DNA of 64,000 bases from Allodiplogaster sudhausi (GCA_945643635.1 CALZFC010000006.1:1705501-1769500), one strand, 5' to 3'; positions 52,201 through 64,000 are shown, counted from the stretch's first letter. Numbers and translations are program-made. The notes: generated by a model not told the origin, from the letters alone.

Positions 52201-53842
52201 TAAAGTTTAATGTGTTATTGGAAAAGAAAGGATGATTCGCTCAAATATTTTACACACACCTTCTTTCAGCTCAGCACGCTTTATCACTAATCCATATGCT
52301 GCTATATCTTTTAGAGTATAATTTATTGTAAGATTAAAAATGTACTCAATTCGACATGCACAAAATTTGTTTGTTTGTTATCCCTTCTCATGCTTTTGTG
52401 ACTCGTATTGCTGATTGTCGATTGGTTAATTAATTCCCTGCTCCGACGGTTGCAATTGATCCTGAATGTCCTTTGTTTTCTAAATACTATATATATAATT
52501 TTTAGTCGATATTTCACTCGTTCTTCTTTATTAATTGCTAGAATTAAAAAAAAAAATGTCTTTTCTATTTATGGCAATTTTTTTAAATATAAATATTGCT
52601 CTATTATGCGCGAAAATGCAGACAACGAATGTACGGTCGTCTGTCTGTGTACAACTCTATCAGAGCTCTTGTATGTTCGCGTACAGCTCGCCAAAAAATG
52701 GCGTTTTTTAGACTCCCGGAACCATTCCACTCGTTTCTAACTTGTCATGTATTAATATGATTCTTTGGATTGTTTTCGATTAATGCTGTTCAAATTAGGG
52801 GATTGGTTATATTTTCCTTGCGTTGTGCTAGTTAGTATTCAATCTTAAAAAAAACTGTTACAAAAACTGTTAGTAGACATGCGAGGCCTTCCTGACAAGA
52901 CTAAACATGAGGGAACTGGAGAGAGGGTGAAAGGGAGAGAGCAAAGATATAGAGAATGGAGAGAAGAGCGAGTGAGAGAGAAAGGACGCAAAGTGATAGA
53001 GAGGAAGAGAAGATCTTACAATTGATTTCATATAATTTTTAGAAGATGAAAAGGAATGGGTTTTTTTTTCCTGTTCGATAGTTTTGACGGGTATCTTTGG
53101 CATGTATTCGTTTTTGTCGACAGTTCACTCGGATCAATGATGGCTGCAAAATAATTACATATAATCTGATTGTGGGAAGAAAAGTGAAATGTTTTTGTGA
53201 ATACAAGTATGCACATCTTGAACATGTTAAAATGCGAACGAATGCTTCAAACAGCTGTCTTATTTTTCTTTATGTCAAAGGCATTTAAATTAGTTGTGTG
53301 TTCTCTTTTTTTAAGCTACGAATCAACAATTGTTGATGACCGCTTTTATTACGGCTGAATGGCCGTGAAGTTCGCTTGTTTCCAAGATTACAAGACCCTA
53401 GAAATTTACAAGAGCTCGCCCTTCTTTGTGGAGGCAAATAGTTTCCATTTTTCAACTTGTCCCCTTTCGTTCCTAAACCGGATTCTTTTCTTCCACCTTT
53501 TAAGAAAGGATTATTCCCATCGGCCGGTGGTTTTCTCATGTATGCATGCATCTTTTATTGGCCGTTGTTCCGCTCGTCGATCGATTGAAGGTCGCTGATA
53601 ATTATTAATTTAATGGGAGAGAATCATGATTCTTTGATTGTTTTTTTTTTCCTATGAGAGAAAGGGAAAAACTCTAAAGAAAAGAGAAATTTATTTACGT
53701 GTGTATATACAATCGATATTTCGAAGTCGACCATACGATTAGACGGTTCTCTCGTTCCCCCTCCGAGTTACGAAGACGCGAACAAAGGGATCAATGACCA
53801 CGGCTCGTCACCCGGCCGTCTGCCGATTCCTTCATGTAGTAT
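52201..53842. other. AT-rich, no gene seen
   Basis: Contains further diverged copies of the dispersed motif near 53,074 (CGATAGTTTTGACGGG) and 53,521 (CGGCCGGTGGTTTTCTC), and a GA-rich block at 52,917-53,015. Open frames present are short and without splice signals. Confidence 0.4.
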
Positions 53843-53852
53843 CCTTTTATCA

Positions 53853-54262
53853 TTGCCACTCCTTTATCTCATCGTGTTCGGTAGAGAACATGCAATCACA
53901 ACGGCTGCTTACTACGAATTTTTATTGATTGCTGGAGAAACGGTGGGCTCGCCAGGATTAGAAGCCCGATATCTGCGGCCACTTCGTCAGATTCCGGCAG
54001 GCGAGGAATCGTCAAATCAGATATCCGGCAACGCACGATTGCATGCTTGATTTGTAAGTCAATCGTTAAACGTTGTTCCAATCCACCTTTGCAGCCAACT
54101 CTCCTGTCGGCTGCTCTCTCCGCCTACTCATTCTCGGCTTCTTCACTTAACCACCCGAGCATCTATCTCCGCCCCCTCGCACTTCTACTTGTTCTACTCG
54201 ACCCTCCAGGCAAGCTATCTTAATTGACGTCCCGCAATGGCCACTCTAGACAGAGAGAGATA
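53853..54262 (+). repeat. Second copy of the unit at 4.05-4.35 kb
   Basis: Shares the same ordered phrases as the copy at 4,048-4,345 (CTCATCGTG, GAGAACATGCA, ACTCTCCTGTCGGCTGC, GACGTCCCGCAATGGCCAC, then GACAGAGAGAGA) but carries about 100 extra bases in two insertions. Same orientation. Non-coding. Confidence 0.7.
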
Positions 54263-54669
54263 ATTTAACAGAAAATTGACGTGTTTTTCTTGAAAACCTT
54301 AATTTTGTAAATTTTTATTGTCAAGAAAAAACATATCGCCGACGCCGATGAGTAATTTAGAGCCGTGGAAACTGTATCAGAGAGAGAGAGAGAGAGAGAG
54401 ATTGAGAGAGAGAGAGATATGCACATCGAGAAAACAACCAAAGAACCCTGAGAATAAGAAAAATCTGCAAAGTTGCGAGAGAGAGTTGTCGGAACTGTTG
54501 TTCTCTCTCTCACTCTCTCCCTCTCTCTCTCAAATTTTATCTCTCTCTTTCATCTTTCTCTAGTTCTCTCTCTCTCTTTCTCTCTCTCTCATCTCTGGTC
54601 CAATCTCCGTGGTGCTGGGGTTGCGGCATCCGTCTCTCCACCTGTGCGATCGGCGCGCCCTCACCACTG

Positions 54670-54735
54670 GGAATGGACGGCGAGGATGGCGCGCCTCGGA
54701 AAGGCCGGCCAGGACCACCCGCCGAATATTATTAG
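54670..54735 (+). pseudogene. Cuticle-collagen Gly-X-Y fragment
   Basis: Frame GMDGEDGAPRKGRPGPPAEY then stop: consecutive Gly-X-Y triplets in the (D/E)GxPGxxGxPGPP style of cuticle collagens. A further piece with CPGQNG lies at 54,790. Confidence 0.6.
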
Positions 54736-55293
54736 AGAGAGAGTTCAAGGGATGAGGGAGGGCATCAAATGGGGCGGGGGCCATTGGATGTGCCCAGGGC
54801 AAAATGGAGTGAAACCATGAAGCTTGTTATTACATGTCTCATTCTTATTTATAACTAATTTACTATAGGAAAAAGTTTATATGACGTGATTTCATTGAAA
54901 ATTTGGATTTTTATTTTATTTTTTATTTTAGAAAAAAGTGGAACCGCCGAAGCCACAAATTACTCCACGACATATGTCAAGTCTGCTCGTGGTGGTTTTC
55001 ACGAAAAAAAAACTTTAACTTATTATTTATTATTAATATATTGTTGTTTCGATGAGTTCTACGGACGTGCGTGTGGAATAAAACTAGAAACGTATTTGTG
55101 TTTTAACATACAGTCTCCATGAACTATGTAGTAAGCGATGAATAGTTCGGCACATAGGACCTGAGAATTTCTAGGTTAACATTTTAGAAGGTACAGATGA
55201 GCTTGAAAAGGGAATTACAAAGAATTGTTTAGAACTAAGAAAACAGGTCAATAGAAGCAGGCTTTTGAATAAAACTTCTAAGAATATATTTAC

Positions 55294-55372
55294 GGCAGGA
55301 TTGGCGCGCCCGTGAAGCCCGACAATGAGAATTGTCCCCCAAAGGGCGGCCCACTGGAATCGCCCTGGCCCA
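55294..55372 (+). pseudogene. Cuticle-collagen C-terminal Gly-X-Y fragment
   Basis: Frame GRIGAPVKPDNENCPPKGGP: Gly-X-Y triplets followed by ENCPP, the conserved cysteine box near the end of many cuticle collagens. The 1-kb palindromic element begins 19 bases after it. Confidence 0.55.
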
Positions 55373-55388
55373 ATGCAAATTATTCGTA

Positions 55389-56419
55389 TATGATCATTTC
55401 CCCACCTTGAAACCTAGATAGAAAGAAATAGCGTGAAATTTAAAAATAAGTACCTTTCAAGAAAAATTCGAGGGTACCTATTTTTGCTATGACGCGAGCA
55501 ATGCGCGCGAGTCGGTCAAAATGGCGCGTTTACGGCGGCCGAGGCACCCTGCAAGCGCATTCAGCGATCCATAACTTCGCTCAATCTTAATATCAGAAAA
55601 TGGTAGGTATATTATCTAAGAGCTCTCACAGTGATCTTCAAATGCTTCATACATTCTTTAATTGAAATATTTATATTTCTATGAAAAATTTCGTTCTGTA
55701 CTTTTAGAAGGCTTAAAAAAACTATTTTACAAACATTTCCGCATTTCAAAACATAAATCACAAGAAGGAGCGTGAAATTTTCTACAAGATGAACCCCTTT
55801 CAATAAACTTTCAAGTCTATAATGTTTTGTTATAAGTTATAAGAATTGGGCATCAGCTTAGCACAATTCTTCAACGTAAAAAATTATTGAAATATTCCAA
55901 TTCGAATAACCTAAACAATGAAATTCTTGGGCTGAAGGATAGCGATGATACTTTACCTATTCTTATGACTTATAACAAAACATTATAGACTTGATAGTTT
56001 ATTGAAAGGGGTTCATCTTGTAGCAAATTTCACGCTCCTTCTTGTGATGTATGCTTTGAAATGCGGAAATGTTTGTAAAATAGTTTCTTAAGCCTTCTAA
56101 AAGAACAGAACGAAATTTTTCATAGAAATATAAATATTTCAATAAAAGAATGTATGAAGCATTTGAAGATCACTGTGAGAGCTCTTAGATAATATACCTA
56201 CGATTTTCTGATATTAACATTGAGCGAAGTTATGGATTGCTGAATGCGCTTGCAGGGTGCCTCGGCCGCCGTAAACGCGTCATTTTGACCGACTCGCGCG
56301 CATTGCTCGCGTCATATCAAAAATTGGTACCCTCGAATTTTTCTTGAAATGTACTTATTTGGCAGTAAATTTCACGCTATTTCTTTCTATCTAGGTTTCA
56401 AGGTGGGGAAATGATCATA
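55389..56419. mobile_element. ~1-kb palindromic element with TA target duplication
   Basis: The ends are TGATCATTTCCCCACCTTGA (from 55,391) and its complement (to 56,417), each bordered by TA. The two arms (about 55,391-55,850 and 55,965-56,417) mirror each other with scattered substitutions over some 455 bases, leaving a loop of about 110 bases. No open frame is shared; both arms contain GTCATTTTGACCGACTCGCG-like GC-rich islands. This is the structure of a large Tc1/mariner-type foldback MITE. Its termini differ from those of the 2.9-kb family. Confidence 0.88.
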
Positions 56420-57480
56420 AAGTGGTGTGCTGAGCCTTCAAATAATTTAAGACCAATTTTCTCGGTGAAAATAAAGTTGTAGTAAAACATGTTCCTAGAT
56501 GAAATTTGAAGCGCTTTCGAAATGCTATTGAATGATATATACATAGTCTCTCAAAAAAGGTTTTTTGAAGGATTTATGGCTCAATGAATTTTCAGGGTTA
56601 CGGTAGTATATCCCAAAGGGAAAAAATCGGATGATGATGAAATTAGTCTCATTAAATAGAGCGGGTCGAGTTGTATAAGAAACATGATTTTTGTTAATGA
56701 GTTCGAAAACAATTTTCCCGGGGCAGGTTGAGCTCCAAGCTTACGGACATGCTCTCTTGAAGGCAGAAAACGAGCTTATTGTTAGCGAGAGGCAGAGAGA
56801 AACTAAGTGGGAGAGAGCGAGAGGAAGAGGGAGATAGAGAAAAGCAGCGATATTTTAGAAGGATGAACTGACAGAAAGAGAGAGAATTTGAGAGAGAGAG
56901 AGAGATTTAGAGGTAAAGACGGAGATATTTATAAAGCGCAAGGTGCGAGTGAGGGAGTGAGTGAGATACAGAGAGATAAGCAGAGGCAAGATGAGCTTTA
57001 TTTCTGGAACGACAAAGATTTAGAAGTAATTTATTGTGGGAAAAATTATTTGATAAAAGATCCTTGACAAATTCGTTTCGAAATAATAAATTTTTACTTT
57101 TTTTCTGAAGAAAAAATGCACATCGCCGTCACTGTAATCTCAAAAATAAAATAAGGATGATTCTCTGCAACCGGTGGTTTGCACGGGCGAGCTTCGCATG
57201 TAATATATATCAACGTTGTTTCAACATGTGATCGAATCAGCGGTCCTGAACGAAAACTAAAACGAAAGTTTGCCCGCGAAAAGCACCAGACATGTGAATC
57301 ATATTTTTTTTGTTTCTTTAAGGTTATATTTTAGTAAAAAATCAAATATAAGATGCGAGGGCTATGTATTTTTAAAAAAAGTAAAGAAATTACTTCCAAA
57401 CCAAAAATTTTTTTTAACAATTTTAGTAAATCGCGTAATTTTAATTATCAATTTAGTGTGTATTAATAAATATATATATA
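56420..57480. other. AT-rich with GA tracts, no gene
   Basis: A (GA)n-rich block occupies 56,785-56,990. A copy of the dispersed motif (AACCGGTGGTTTGCACGGGC) is at 57,169. Nothing else supported. Confidence 0.4.
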
Positions 57481-57482
57481 AA

Positions 57483-57575
57483 AATGCCGGGATTTCTACT
57501 TTGGACCTGGGCGGCGGCAATGCATTGGCTCGGGGGGAGATTTGGCATTGCCCCCCTTTCAAAAGAGTTGCAGAA
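57483..57575 (+). pseudogene. Cuticle-collagen-like fragment
   Basis: Frame NAGISTLDLGGGNALARGEI then WHCPPFKR: degraded Gly-X-Y spacing followed by a HCPP cysteine box. It runs into a (CT)n tract at 57,580. Confidence 0.4.
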
Positions 57576-57581
57576 CTGTCT

Positions 57582-57620
<39 letters not shown>

Positions 57621-57753
57621 GTACACAGAAATTTAAGTTTTTAAGAAAAAAATATCGATTGATCGCAAGCATTAGAGATTCCCGCCAATCTTGCAGTACT
57701 TTTGCAAGTGGACAATGATTATTCTGATCAATATTAGCAATGTTCTGCCTCCT

Positions 57754-57875
57754 TCAACAATGTGCTATTAGCCTCCTTTGTCCGTGCGGGCCGTTCATGC
57801 CAGAGAGGCCCTGGTCGTTGCCGGCTTGGCGGCGAGTGTTCTGCTGCTGGCGCCGCCACAGACACTGTCGTCGGC
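57754..57875 (-). pseudogene. Cuticle-collagen Gly-X-Y fragment on the opposite strand
   Basis: On the - strand one frame reads RRQAGNDQGLSGMNGPHGQR, four to five Gly-X-Y triplets, stopping at a TAG. It is the only collagen relic in this block that points left. Confidence 0.5.
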
Positions 57876-57903
57876 GGATATGTTGAAGAAGCAGCTGACA
57901 ATG

Positions 57904-58040
57904 AGAGAGAGTGAAAGTTAGAGAGAGAGGAAGAGAGAGAGAGATCAAGAGAGAGTGAAAGTGAGAGAGAGAGGAAGAGAGAGAGAGATCAAGAGAGAGT
58001 GAAAGTGAGAGAGAGAGGAAGAGAGAGAGAGAGAGGGAGA
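57904..58040. repeat. (GA)n with ~45-bp higher-order repeat
   Basis: The unit GAGAGTGAAAGTGAGAGAGA followed by GGAAGAGAGAGAGAGATCAA occurs about three times. Confidence 0.9.
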
Positions 58041-59749
58041 GAAAACAACGGTCAGGAAAATTGCAAAAATAATAATAATACGGTTAAATTTTTCAATTAT
58101 AGATGAAATGAAATATAATATAAAAAAGTTTCTTTTAAAAATTTTTTGAAAACGATGCGCACCGGTGGATTACTCAGGCGTTCGAGAGGGAAATGCGCAG
58201 AGTTTTAATGCGGACTGATATATCTCGTAGAGTAGGCCTCCCATTAATCTCACGGATGATTTTATCTCTTTATCTCCACCGTCATCTTCGTATTCTCCTT
58301 TAGGCTGTTGCATTCATAGATACATACATATTTGTAGTTTTATCAAATTTCTTTTCTTCTTTCCGGTAGACAATATTTCTACGATGTTTCTGGCAGCGAT
58401 CGAAAAATATTTTAGATATAATGTCTTTATTTGAACGCACATTTCAAAATACATGTTATTAATCATGAATGCAGTCATCGGAAATCGGAACAGCAAGAAG
58501 CACAATGTGGAATACGGGAGGATTTCTCTGTGGGGCAACGGCGATCTTGCGTATCGTGTTGAAGAGTGTGTAGTCTCTTCACTCTTTAGCCAATATCAAA
58601 CTGTTGAGTTATTGATTGATGGTAGAAAAAATTAAAGTAAGAGTTACTGTACACAAAAAGTAGAGGCATCGACTTATGCATAATCGTAATGGTACGAACA
58701 TTACTTTTCAGCACGCGCTTCGTGTTATTCTTCTTTTTTCTTTGCTAAACTTTGGCACCTGAACGGGGCTTCTAATAAATAGCGATCCGGTGGTTTAAAA
58801 AGTATTGATTGATTGCCTACGCTTGTGTACTGTAATGATGATGTAATATCTGCACACTCCTTAGCAAGTATAATGGAAAATGCAAGAGAAGTAGGGCATG
58901 ATGATAGAGAAATCGATAATATAGCGAGAGCGAAAGAGAGAGGGAGGGAGAGGGAGAAATCACGATGCTAACGACTAGTAAAGTGTCCAAGGTGGATAAA
59001 TGGGTACAGTAATGTAGGAATATTGGGTGAAAGTAAAGTTGGTAAGTTCGTAGTCTATCTATACTTTCTTAAATCTACAAATTTTCACGCGGCTCGAAAC
59101 GGAAGGAACGGTTCGGTTGCTTCAACAAACAAAAAAAGTTACCATTATGGCGTTACAATCAAAAACAAATATGCAGTAGGAAAAAAAGGGAATTAACCGG
59201 AAATGTCTCTAGCAAAAAAAAAACAATTGAAGCAGAATAGTGCGAGGTTGTGTGAATGGATCTCTAGCGGATTGGATACGGTGAGGAAAGTGAACAAGTC
59301 ACAGCTGACAACAAGTAGAGAATGTCGGCTTTTAAAACGCATGCGCAAGATTTCTTCGATTCAGTCGCGGGTGAGATCTCGTTTTAGCCGGTTTCGGCTG
59401 AAAGAGAAGGGGGTGAGACAGAGGGGGAGAGAGAGAGGGGTGGTCAGAGAAAGAGATAGGAGGGGAGAGAGGGAGAGAGAGTGAGAGAGAGAGAGAAAGA
59501 GGGAGTTCATGACGTAGAGACGAGATTGAGAGCAAGAGAACATTTGTGATAATAAGATATTGAAAGAGAGAGGCCGCAAAGTGGGAGAGCTAAGAAAAAA
59601 ATATATTTTTTACACATGAAATTGTAATGTTGTAAGTACAGTAAGTAGACACTGGATATCGCGAGCAAGCTTATTTAGGAATATAGAAAAGCGGATGGAG
59701 AGAGAGAGGGAGAGGGAGAGAGATGGAGAGAGTGAAAGGGAGACAGAGG

Positions 59750-59803
<54 letters not shown>

Positions 59804-60064
59804 GATAGGGAGAGGGAGGGAGAACGAGCAAGAGATATACATACCAAAGCAAGACATCCGAATACGTTCTGGAGTACAAAGAGTACGTCCACATTTTTCG
59901 CTTGTTTCTCATCTCTAGAATAACGGAGAGCACGGGATATCTCGGCTGATGAGTTGGACCACTTACTTATACATATGCTTAGTCAACCAAGGGATCTAAA
60001 AGAAATTATGATACTGTCTCGGGATACGGTATTTGACGCGTCGGGAGAGGAGATTCTAGGTGTG
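58041..60064. other. Non-coding with (GA)n blocks
   Basis: Motif copies near 58,160 and 58,786; (GA)n blocks at 58,925-58,960, 59,405-59,510 and 59,690-59,835. A 60-codon frame at 58,453-58,635 and a basic frame at 59,203-59,484 have no splice context or recognisable family. Confidence 0.4.
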
Positions 60065-62140
60065 TTATAGAAGGAGGGGCAGCACCGGTCCTGCCGGCTG
60101 GGGAGAGAGAAAGAGAGGGGAGAGAGCGAGAGAAAGAGAGAGTGAGAGAGAGAGATTGATGACGTCATCTTTCCTCTTCATAGCCTTATTAGCTCAGCAG
60201 ACGAATGACCATCGAACGTGTCGCGTCGTCGTCCATGTCAAACTAAAGAGAAAATTATATTGATTCACAATAACAGAATAAAATAAGTTTAAAAAAAGTC
60301 ATGAAATAAAATTCATGCCAAAGATGAGGCAATTATGCAGAAATCATGAAGAGATAAAATGTAGAAAATGAGAGAGAGAGAGGGAGAAATAGAGAAAGAA
60401 GAAGAGAGAGAGAGAGTTAGAGAGAGAAACAGAAAGAGAGAGTGAGAGAGCGAGAGAGTTAGAGAGTGAGAGAAAGAGAGAAAAAGCCTGACCCCGCATC
60501 CGCCGGGGCCGAGCTTGAAGTCGTAGACCGAGTCGAGCTCGCCGTCCGACAGCAACGAGTCGAGGTCGTAGAGATCGAAGGAGGAGGAGGAGGCGCCGTT
60601 TGAGGAGGAGGACGACGAGGAGGCGGAACTTACGTCAGGGCTGGAGGAGGTGGGAAGTTCAAATATTACTTGGTGGGAAATTTTTATATTCAAATTAATT
60701 GGCTGGAAACATTAGCTATTCAAATAAAATTAGAAATTTAAATAAATTTGGCGGGAAAAAGAAGATACCAACCGTGTATGCGATGCCATCTGCATCGAGC
60801 CGTTGGCATAGGAGCTGGCGCCGTTCATCTCGACAGGCATGCACGGCAATCGTTCTGGAATGAGAAAGAATTAGACAGAGAGAGAGAGAGAAGAGAGAGA
60901 GAAAAGAGAGAGTGAAAGAAGGAGAAAGAGAGACAGAGAGACAGACAGATAGAGATTGAGAATGAAAAGAGAAAGAAGTGCGGGTAATCATGCGAGAGAT
61001 GAATACATCTTCCTTACGTTGCATATGCTGTTGCTGTTGCTGGTGTTGCTGTTGCTGTGCGGCGTGATGTTGCTGTTGCTTCGCTTGCAGACTGTGCCGC
61101 AACTCGATGCGGACGAGATCGGAGCGCGAGGGCGGACGGGCGCCGCCGGCGCCGGCCGAAGCCGCCGCCTGGTTGGCGCCCGGCGTCGACCAAGCCGTGA
61201 CACCGCCGGCGGCCATGTCGTACCTGTGGAAGCGTCACCATTGAGAACGGGCTCATAAAAAAAAAATATAAATATTTATGTATATATATATATATAAAAT
61301 AAACCTATAACAAAGCTATGAAACAAAAAATACATTTATTTCTGTCTAAAAATGAAAAAAAAATTGCCAAAAACACCTAACCTGTACGTCATGTGGCTTC
61401 CATTGGCCTCAGCGAGATGCGCTTGAGCATGCGCCTGTTGCTGCATTGCATGCTGCTGCTGTTGTTGCTGCTAAAAAAATATTTAAATAAATAAGAACCA
61501 TTAATTAGTTAATAATAAAAAACCTTAACTAATTAATAATAATAATTATAATTATTATTAGTATTAATAAAAATAATAACAAATATTAATACTAAAGAGA
61601 GAAATAGAGAGAGAGAGATGCCTTGAAAGACTGCCAAACCTGCTGCTGTTGCTGCTGCTGCTGCTGGGCGGCATAGAAAGCGGCCTGTTGTTGCTGCTGT
61701 TGGGCAGCAGCTGCGGCTGCAGCGGCTGCTGCCGCGGCTGCCGCCTGGCTCTTCCTGCCACCTGCGCCACCTTCGCCGGCCGCCTTACGTTTCTTGCCGG
61801 CGCCAGAAGGCGCGGGCGCTGGGGCCGCAGCCGCCGCCGAGGAGGACATGTATTGCATCTGCGAAAAGACTTGTTCTTTTTTTGCCGCTAAAATAATATA
61901 CATACATAAATGTACTTATCTATGCGCGTAAATGTGTGAAATTATTAATCAATAAATAATAATAATAATAATGCCTTAAAATGACAGCCAAACCTGCTGC
62001 TGTTGCTGCTGCTGCAGATAGTACTGATGCTGCTGTTGTTGATGCTGGGTAGTTGGCTGTTGTTGTTGCTGCTGACCACCTTGAACATGTTGCGGATGCC
62101 ATGCGCCAGATTGAGCAGCGCCAGAAGGCATTTCCATCAT
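60065..62140 (-). CDS. Gln/Ala/Ser-rich coactivator-like nuclear protein
   Basis: Seven exons join in phase on the - strand: 62140-61994, 61858-61640, 61470-61382, 61223-61018, 60854-60773, 60640-60493, 60097-60065 (924 bases, 307 residues). It starts MMEMPSGAAQSGAW, passes through poly-Gln, an alanine-rich block with a basic GKKRKAAGEGG patch (nuclear-localisation-like), poly-Ala, poly-Gln/His, then SRSDLVRIELRHSLQAKQQQ and RLPCMPVEMNGASSYANGSM, a poly-Ser stretch and an acidic motif FDLYDLDSLLSDGELDSVYD that looks like a transactivation segment. The last exon (PAGPVLPLLL, stop TAA) is the least certain. Q-rich coactivators such as the mastermind-type LAG-3 are one possibility, but I see no diagnostic domain. 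An upstream 5' UTR exon may end at the GTAAGT donor at 62,292-62,297. Confidence 0.65.
60362..60485. repeat. (GA)n tract in an intron
   Basis: Purine run in the last intron of the Gln-rich gene, GAGAGA with AGTTAGAGAG and AGAAAGAGAG variants. Confidence 0.85.
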
Positions 62141-62299
62141 GAAGGAGCTGGAAAGAGAGAAAGACGATTTTTGGCTTTGGTTCTTTTTTAAAATATATAT
62201 TTATTATTATTTTAAATTTCTCATTTTACAGACGTCTTCTTTAGCACTGGCTGCTAAGGCTTTTTTCTCTCTAGTGTTTTCAGCGGAAATTACTTACAT

Positions 62300-62781
62300 C
62301 GAGACAGCACAAATATGAATATTTACTTATGAAGAAGTTGAAACAAAACATCCCTTTCAAGAAATCATCGTGAGAAAGTCTGGCAGAGAGCGTTAACGTA
62401 TGTACAAATTGGAATAAATTAACTGGAAAAAAATTGTACAAGCGAAGAGATTGTGAAGATAAAGAGTGATACATACGTAATGCTGATTAATGTGAAATAC
62501 AAAAAAATAATAAGGAAAAGGAGAAGAAAATACAAGTATAAAGAAAGGGTTAAAACATGATGCTAATGGCAAATACAGAATGAAGCTAGGTAGCAAGAAG
62601 TAGCAGGAACAGCAGCATCAAACTGAATGCTCTTGCTACGTGCTTGCAAGTGGGTCGTGATGTGAATTGAGAGAGAGAGAGAGAATGAGAGAGAGAGAAA
62701 GGAGAGAGAGAGAAAGAGAGAGAAGGAGAGGGAATGAGAGCAGAGAGAGAGTGAGATAAATGAGAGAGAGAGAGAGAGAGC

Positions 62782-62814
<33 letters not shown>

Positions 62815-62899
62815 AAGAGGTTGCAGAGCGGTCTCATCGAACATAGTTGTGCTGTCGGCGACAAGAAGAAGAGTTGCGCAGGTGGGATAGGACACTTAT

Positions 62900-62952
<53 letters not shown>

Positions 62953-63761
62953 GAGAGAGAGAGAAACCAGCTAAAGATTAAAGGAGACGGAGAGAAGGAA
63001 GAAAAAAAGAAAAAAAAATATGGTGCAAAGTACGAATTTGTTCGACTTTGTGCTCATGTGTATCCTGGACGGATAATAAGAAATTAGCAGATAGAGAGAG
63101 AGAAGAAGAGAGAGAGACAGAGAGATAGATAGAGAAGAAGAGAGAGAGACAGAGAGAGAACGAGAAAGAGAGACAGAGACAGAGAGAGAGAGAGAACGAG
63201 AAAGAGAGAGAGATAAAAAGGTGAGCGTGACCGCTGTTGCAGAAACACAAAATGTAGCGTTAATGATTAATGGGTTGCAAGAGAGAGCGAGATGAAGACA
63301 GATAGAGTGAGAGTGAAGGCGCGAGAGAGGGAGAGAGAGAAAGAGAGAGAGAGAAAAAAGTGAGAGAGAAAGAAGTGAGCGAGAGAAATATTCTGAATGA
63401 ATGAAAAAAAGGACTGCCAGGGGCAGCCCGGGGCGAAAGCGTCGAAAGTTTTTCTGCGTAGCCTGCTGCTAGAAAGATGCGAGAATGATGACAAGACTAT
63501 GTGGTGTCAGAAAGAGAGAGGAAGAGAGAGAGAGAGAGAGGCAGAAAGACAGATAACGAGAGAGAGAAAGAGAGATAGATAGACAGAGAGAGAGAAGATA
63601 AGAGTAAGACAGAGGATGACTCTCTCTCTTTCCAAATGAAAGGGCCAAGTCAGTCCAAGCGAACCAAGTGTCATAACTACACACGGGCGCAGTGGTCCGA
63701 GACTCGCACTTTGCTCTAACCTTTTGATGCCCTCTGAAACGCTAGGCGAGTCCTAGCTCTA

Positions 63762-63808
<47 letters not shown>

Positions 63809-64000
63809 CTCTCTCCTCTCTCTCACTCTCACTCTCTCTCCTCTCTCTCTCTCTCCCTCTCTCTTCTCTCCCTCTCTCTCTTCTCTCTCTCTCTCTCCTC
63901 TCTGTCTCTCTCTCCTCTCTCAATCTCTTTTCTCTCTCTCCCACTTTTCCAGCCATCGCTTCTCGCTCAATTTCTCATTGACCGACTCGAATGAAATGAT
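62300..64000. other. Right end: GA/CT satellites, no gene
   Basis: (GA)n blocks at about 62,668-62,820, 62,900-62,965, 63,085-63,215, 63,295-63,385 and 63,510-63,600, then a large (CT)n block at 63,765-63,945. The polarity switches from purine to pyrimidine on the + strand near 63,700. No coding feature supported. Confidence 0.6.

Noticed and set aside
57904..58040. CRISPR-like array of spaced repeats
   Set aside because: The unit is a simple purine satellite with no unique spacers, and the genome is eukaryotic.
63660..63735. Possible tRNA near CACGGGCGCAGTGGTCCGAG
   Set aside because: No B box (GGTTCGA) and no stems can be paired.

Overview
The window is eukaryotic and almost certainly from a nematode. 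Its genes are split by short GT-AG introns (many 45-60 bases, pyrimidine-rich TTTCAG-type acceptors). It carries a full-length laminin alpha gene with LanA/EPI-1 architecture, a serpentine (srg-like) chemoreceptor, a C-type lectin/CUB gene, a nematode-type phospholipase A2-like gene and remnants of nematode cuticle collagens. The species cannot be named from the sequence. Non-coding DNA is crowded with (GA)n/(CT)n purine-pyrimidine tracts and with short palindromic TATGTACATA motifs.

Layout: 0-1.4 kb holds the 3' end of a major-facilitator transporter on the + strand, beside a degenerate tRNA-like sequence. 2.9-3.9 kb is a stack of palindromic TA-flanked elements, one inserted inside another. 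4.56-24.05 kb is one laminin alpha gene on the - strand. I could resolve it into 75 exons whose phases all agree, giving about 3,636 residues from signal peptide to the fifth LG domain. 25.4 kb holds a tRNA-Glu(CTC). 28.2-29.2 kb holds a PLA2-like gene with a frame problem and an unusual repetitive tail. 30.5-31.5 kb encodes a small single-pass membrane protein (- strand). 31.8-33.4 kb looks like a PAN/apple-type gene (+).

33.5-38.1 kb is a large inverted duplication around a seven-transmembrane receptor: the complete gene (+, 35.4-37.7 kb) has a headless mirror copy of its last two exons at 33.9-34.4 kb. 41.1-43.6 kb is a decayed two-CTLD + CUB gene whose first intron/exon junction has been amplified six times in tandem. 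44-45.5 kb holds small unassigned exons and a 26-bp minisatellite. 46-59 kb is a graveyard of degraded cuticle-collagen copies sharing a non-coding motif around CCGGTGGTTTTCAC, with an RTE-type retrotransposon 3' end (49.5 kb), a foldback at 51.2-52.0 kb and a 1-kb palindromic element with TA target duplication (55.4-56.4 kb). 60.1-62.1 kb (-) encodes a 307-residue Gln/Ala/Ser-rich, coactivator-like protein with an internal exon duplication. The last 1.7 kb is mostly GA/CT satellite.

The genes do not form an operon or a shared pathway. The intact ones serve basement membrane, membrane transport and chemosensation. The rest of the window is a record of duplication and decay. Exon models were made by hand from splice signals, reading frame and family resemblance; no alignment or database search was run.
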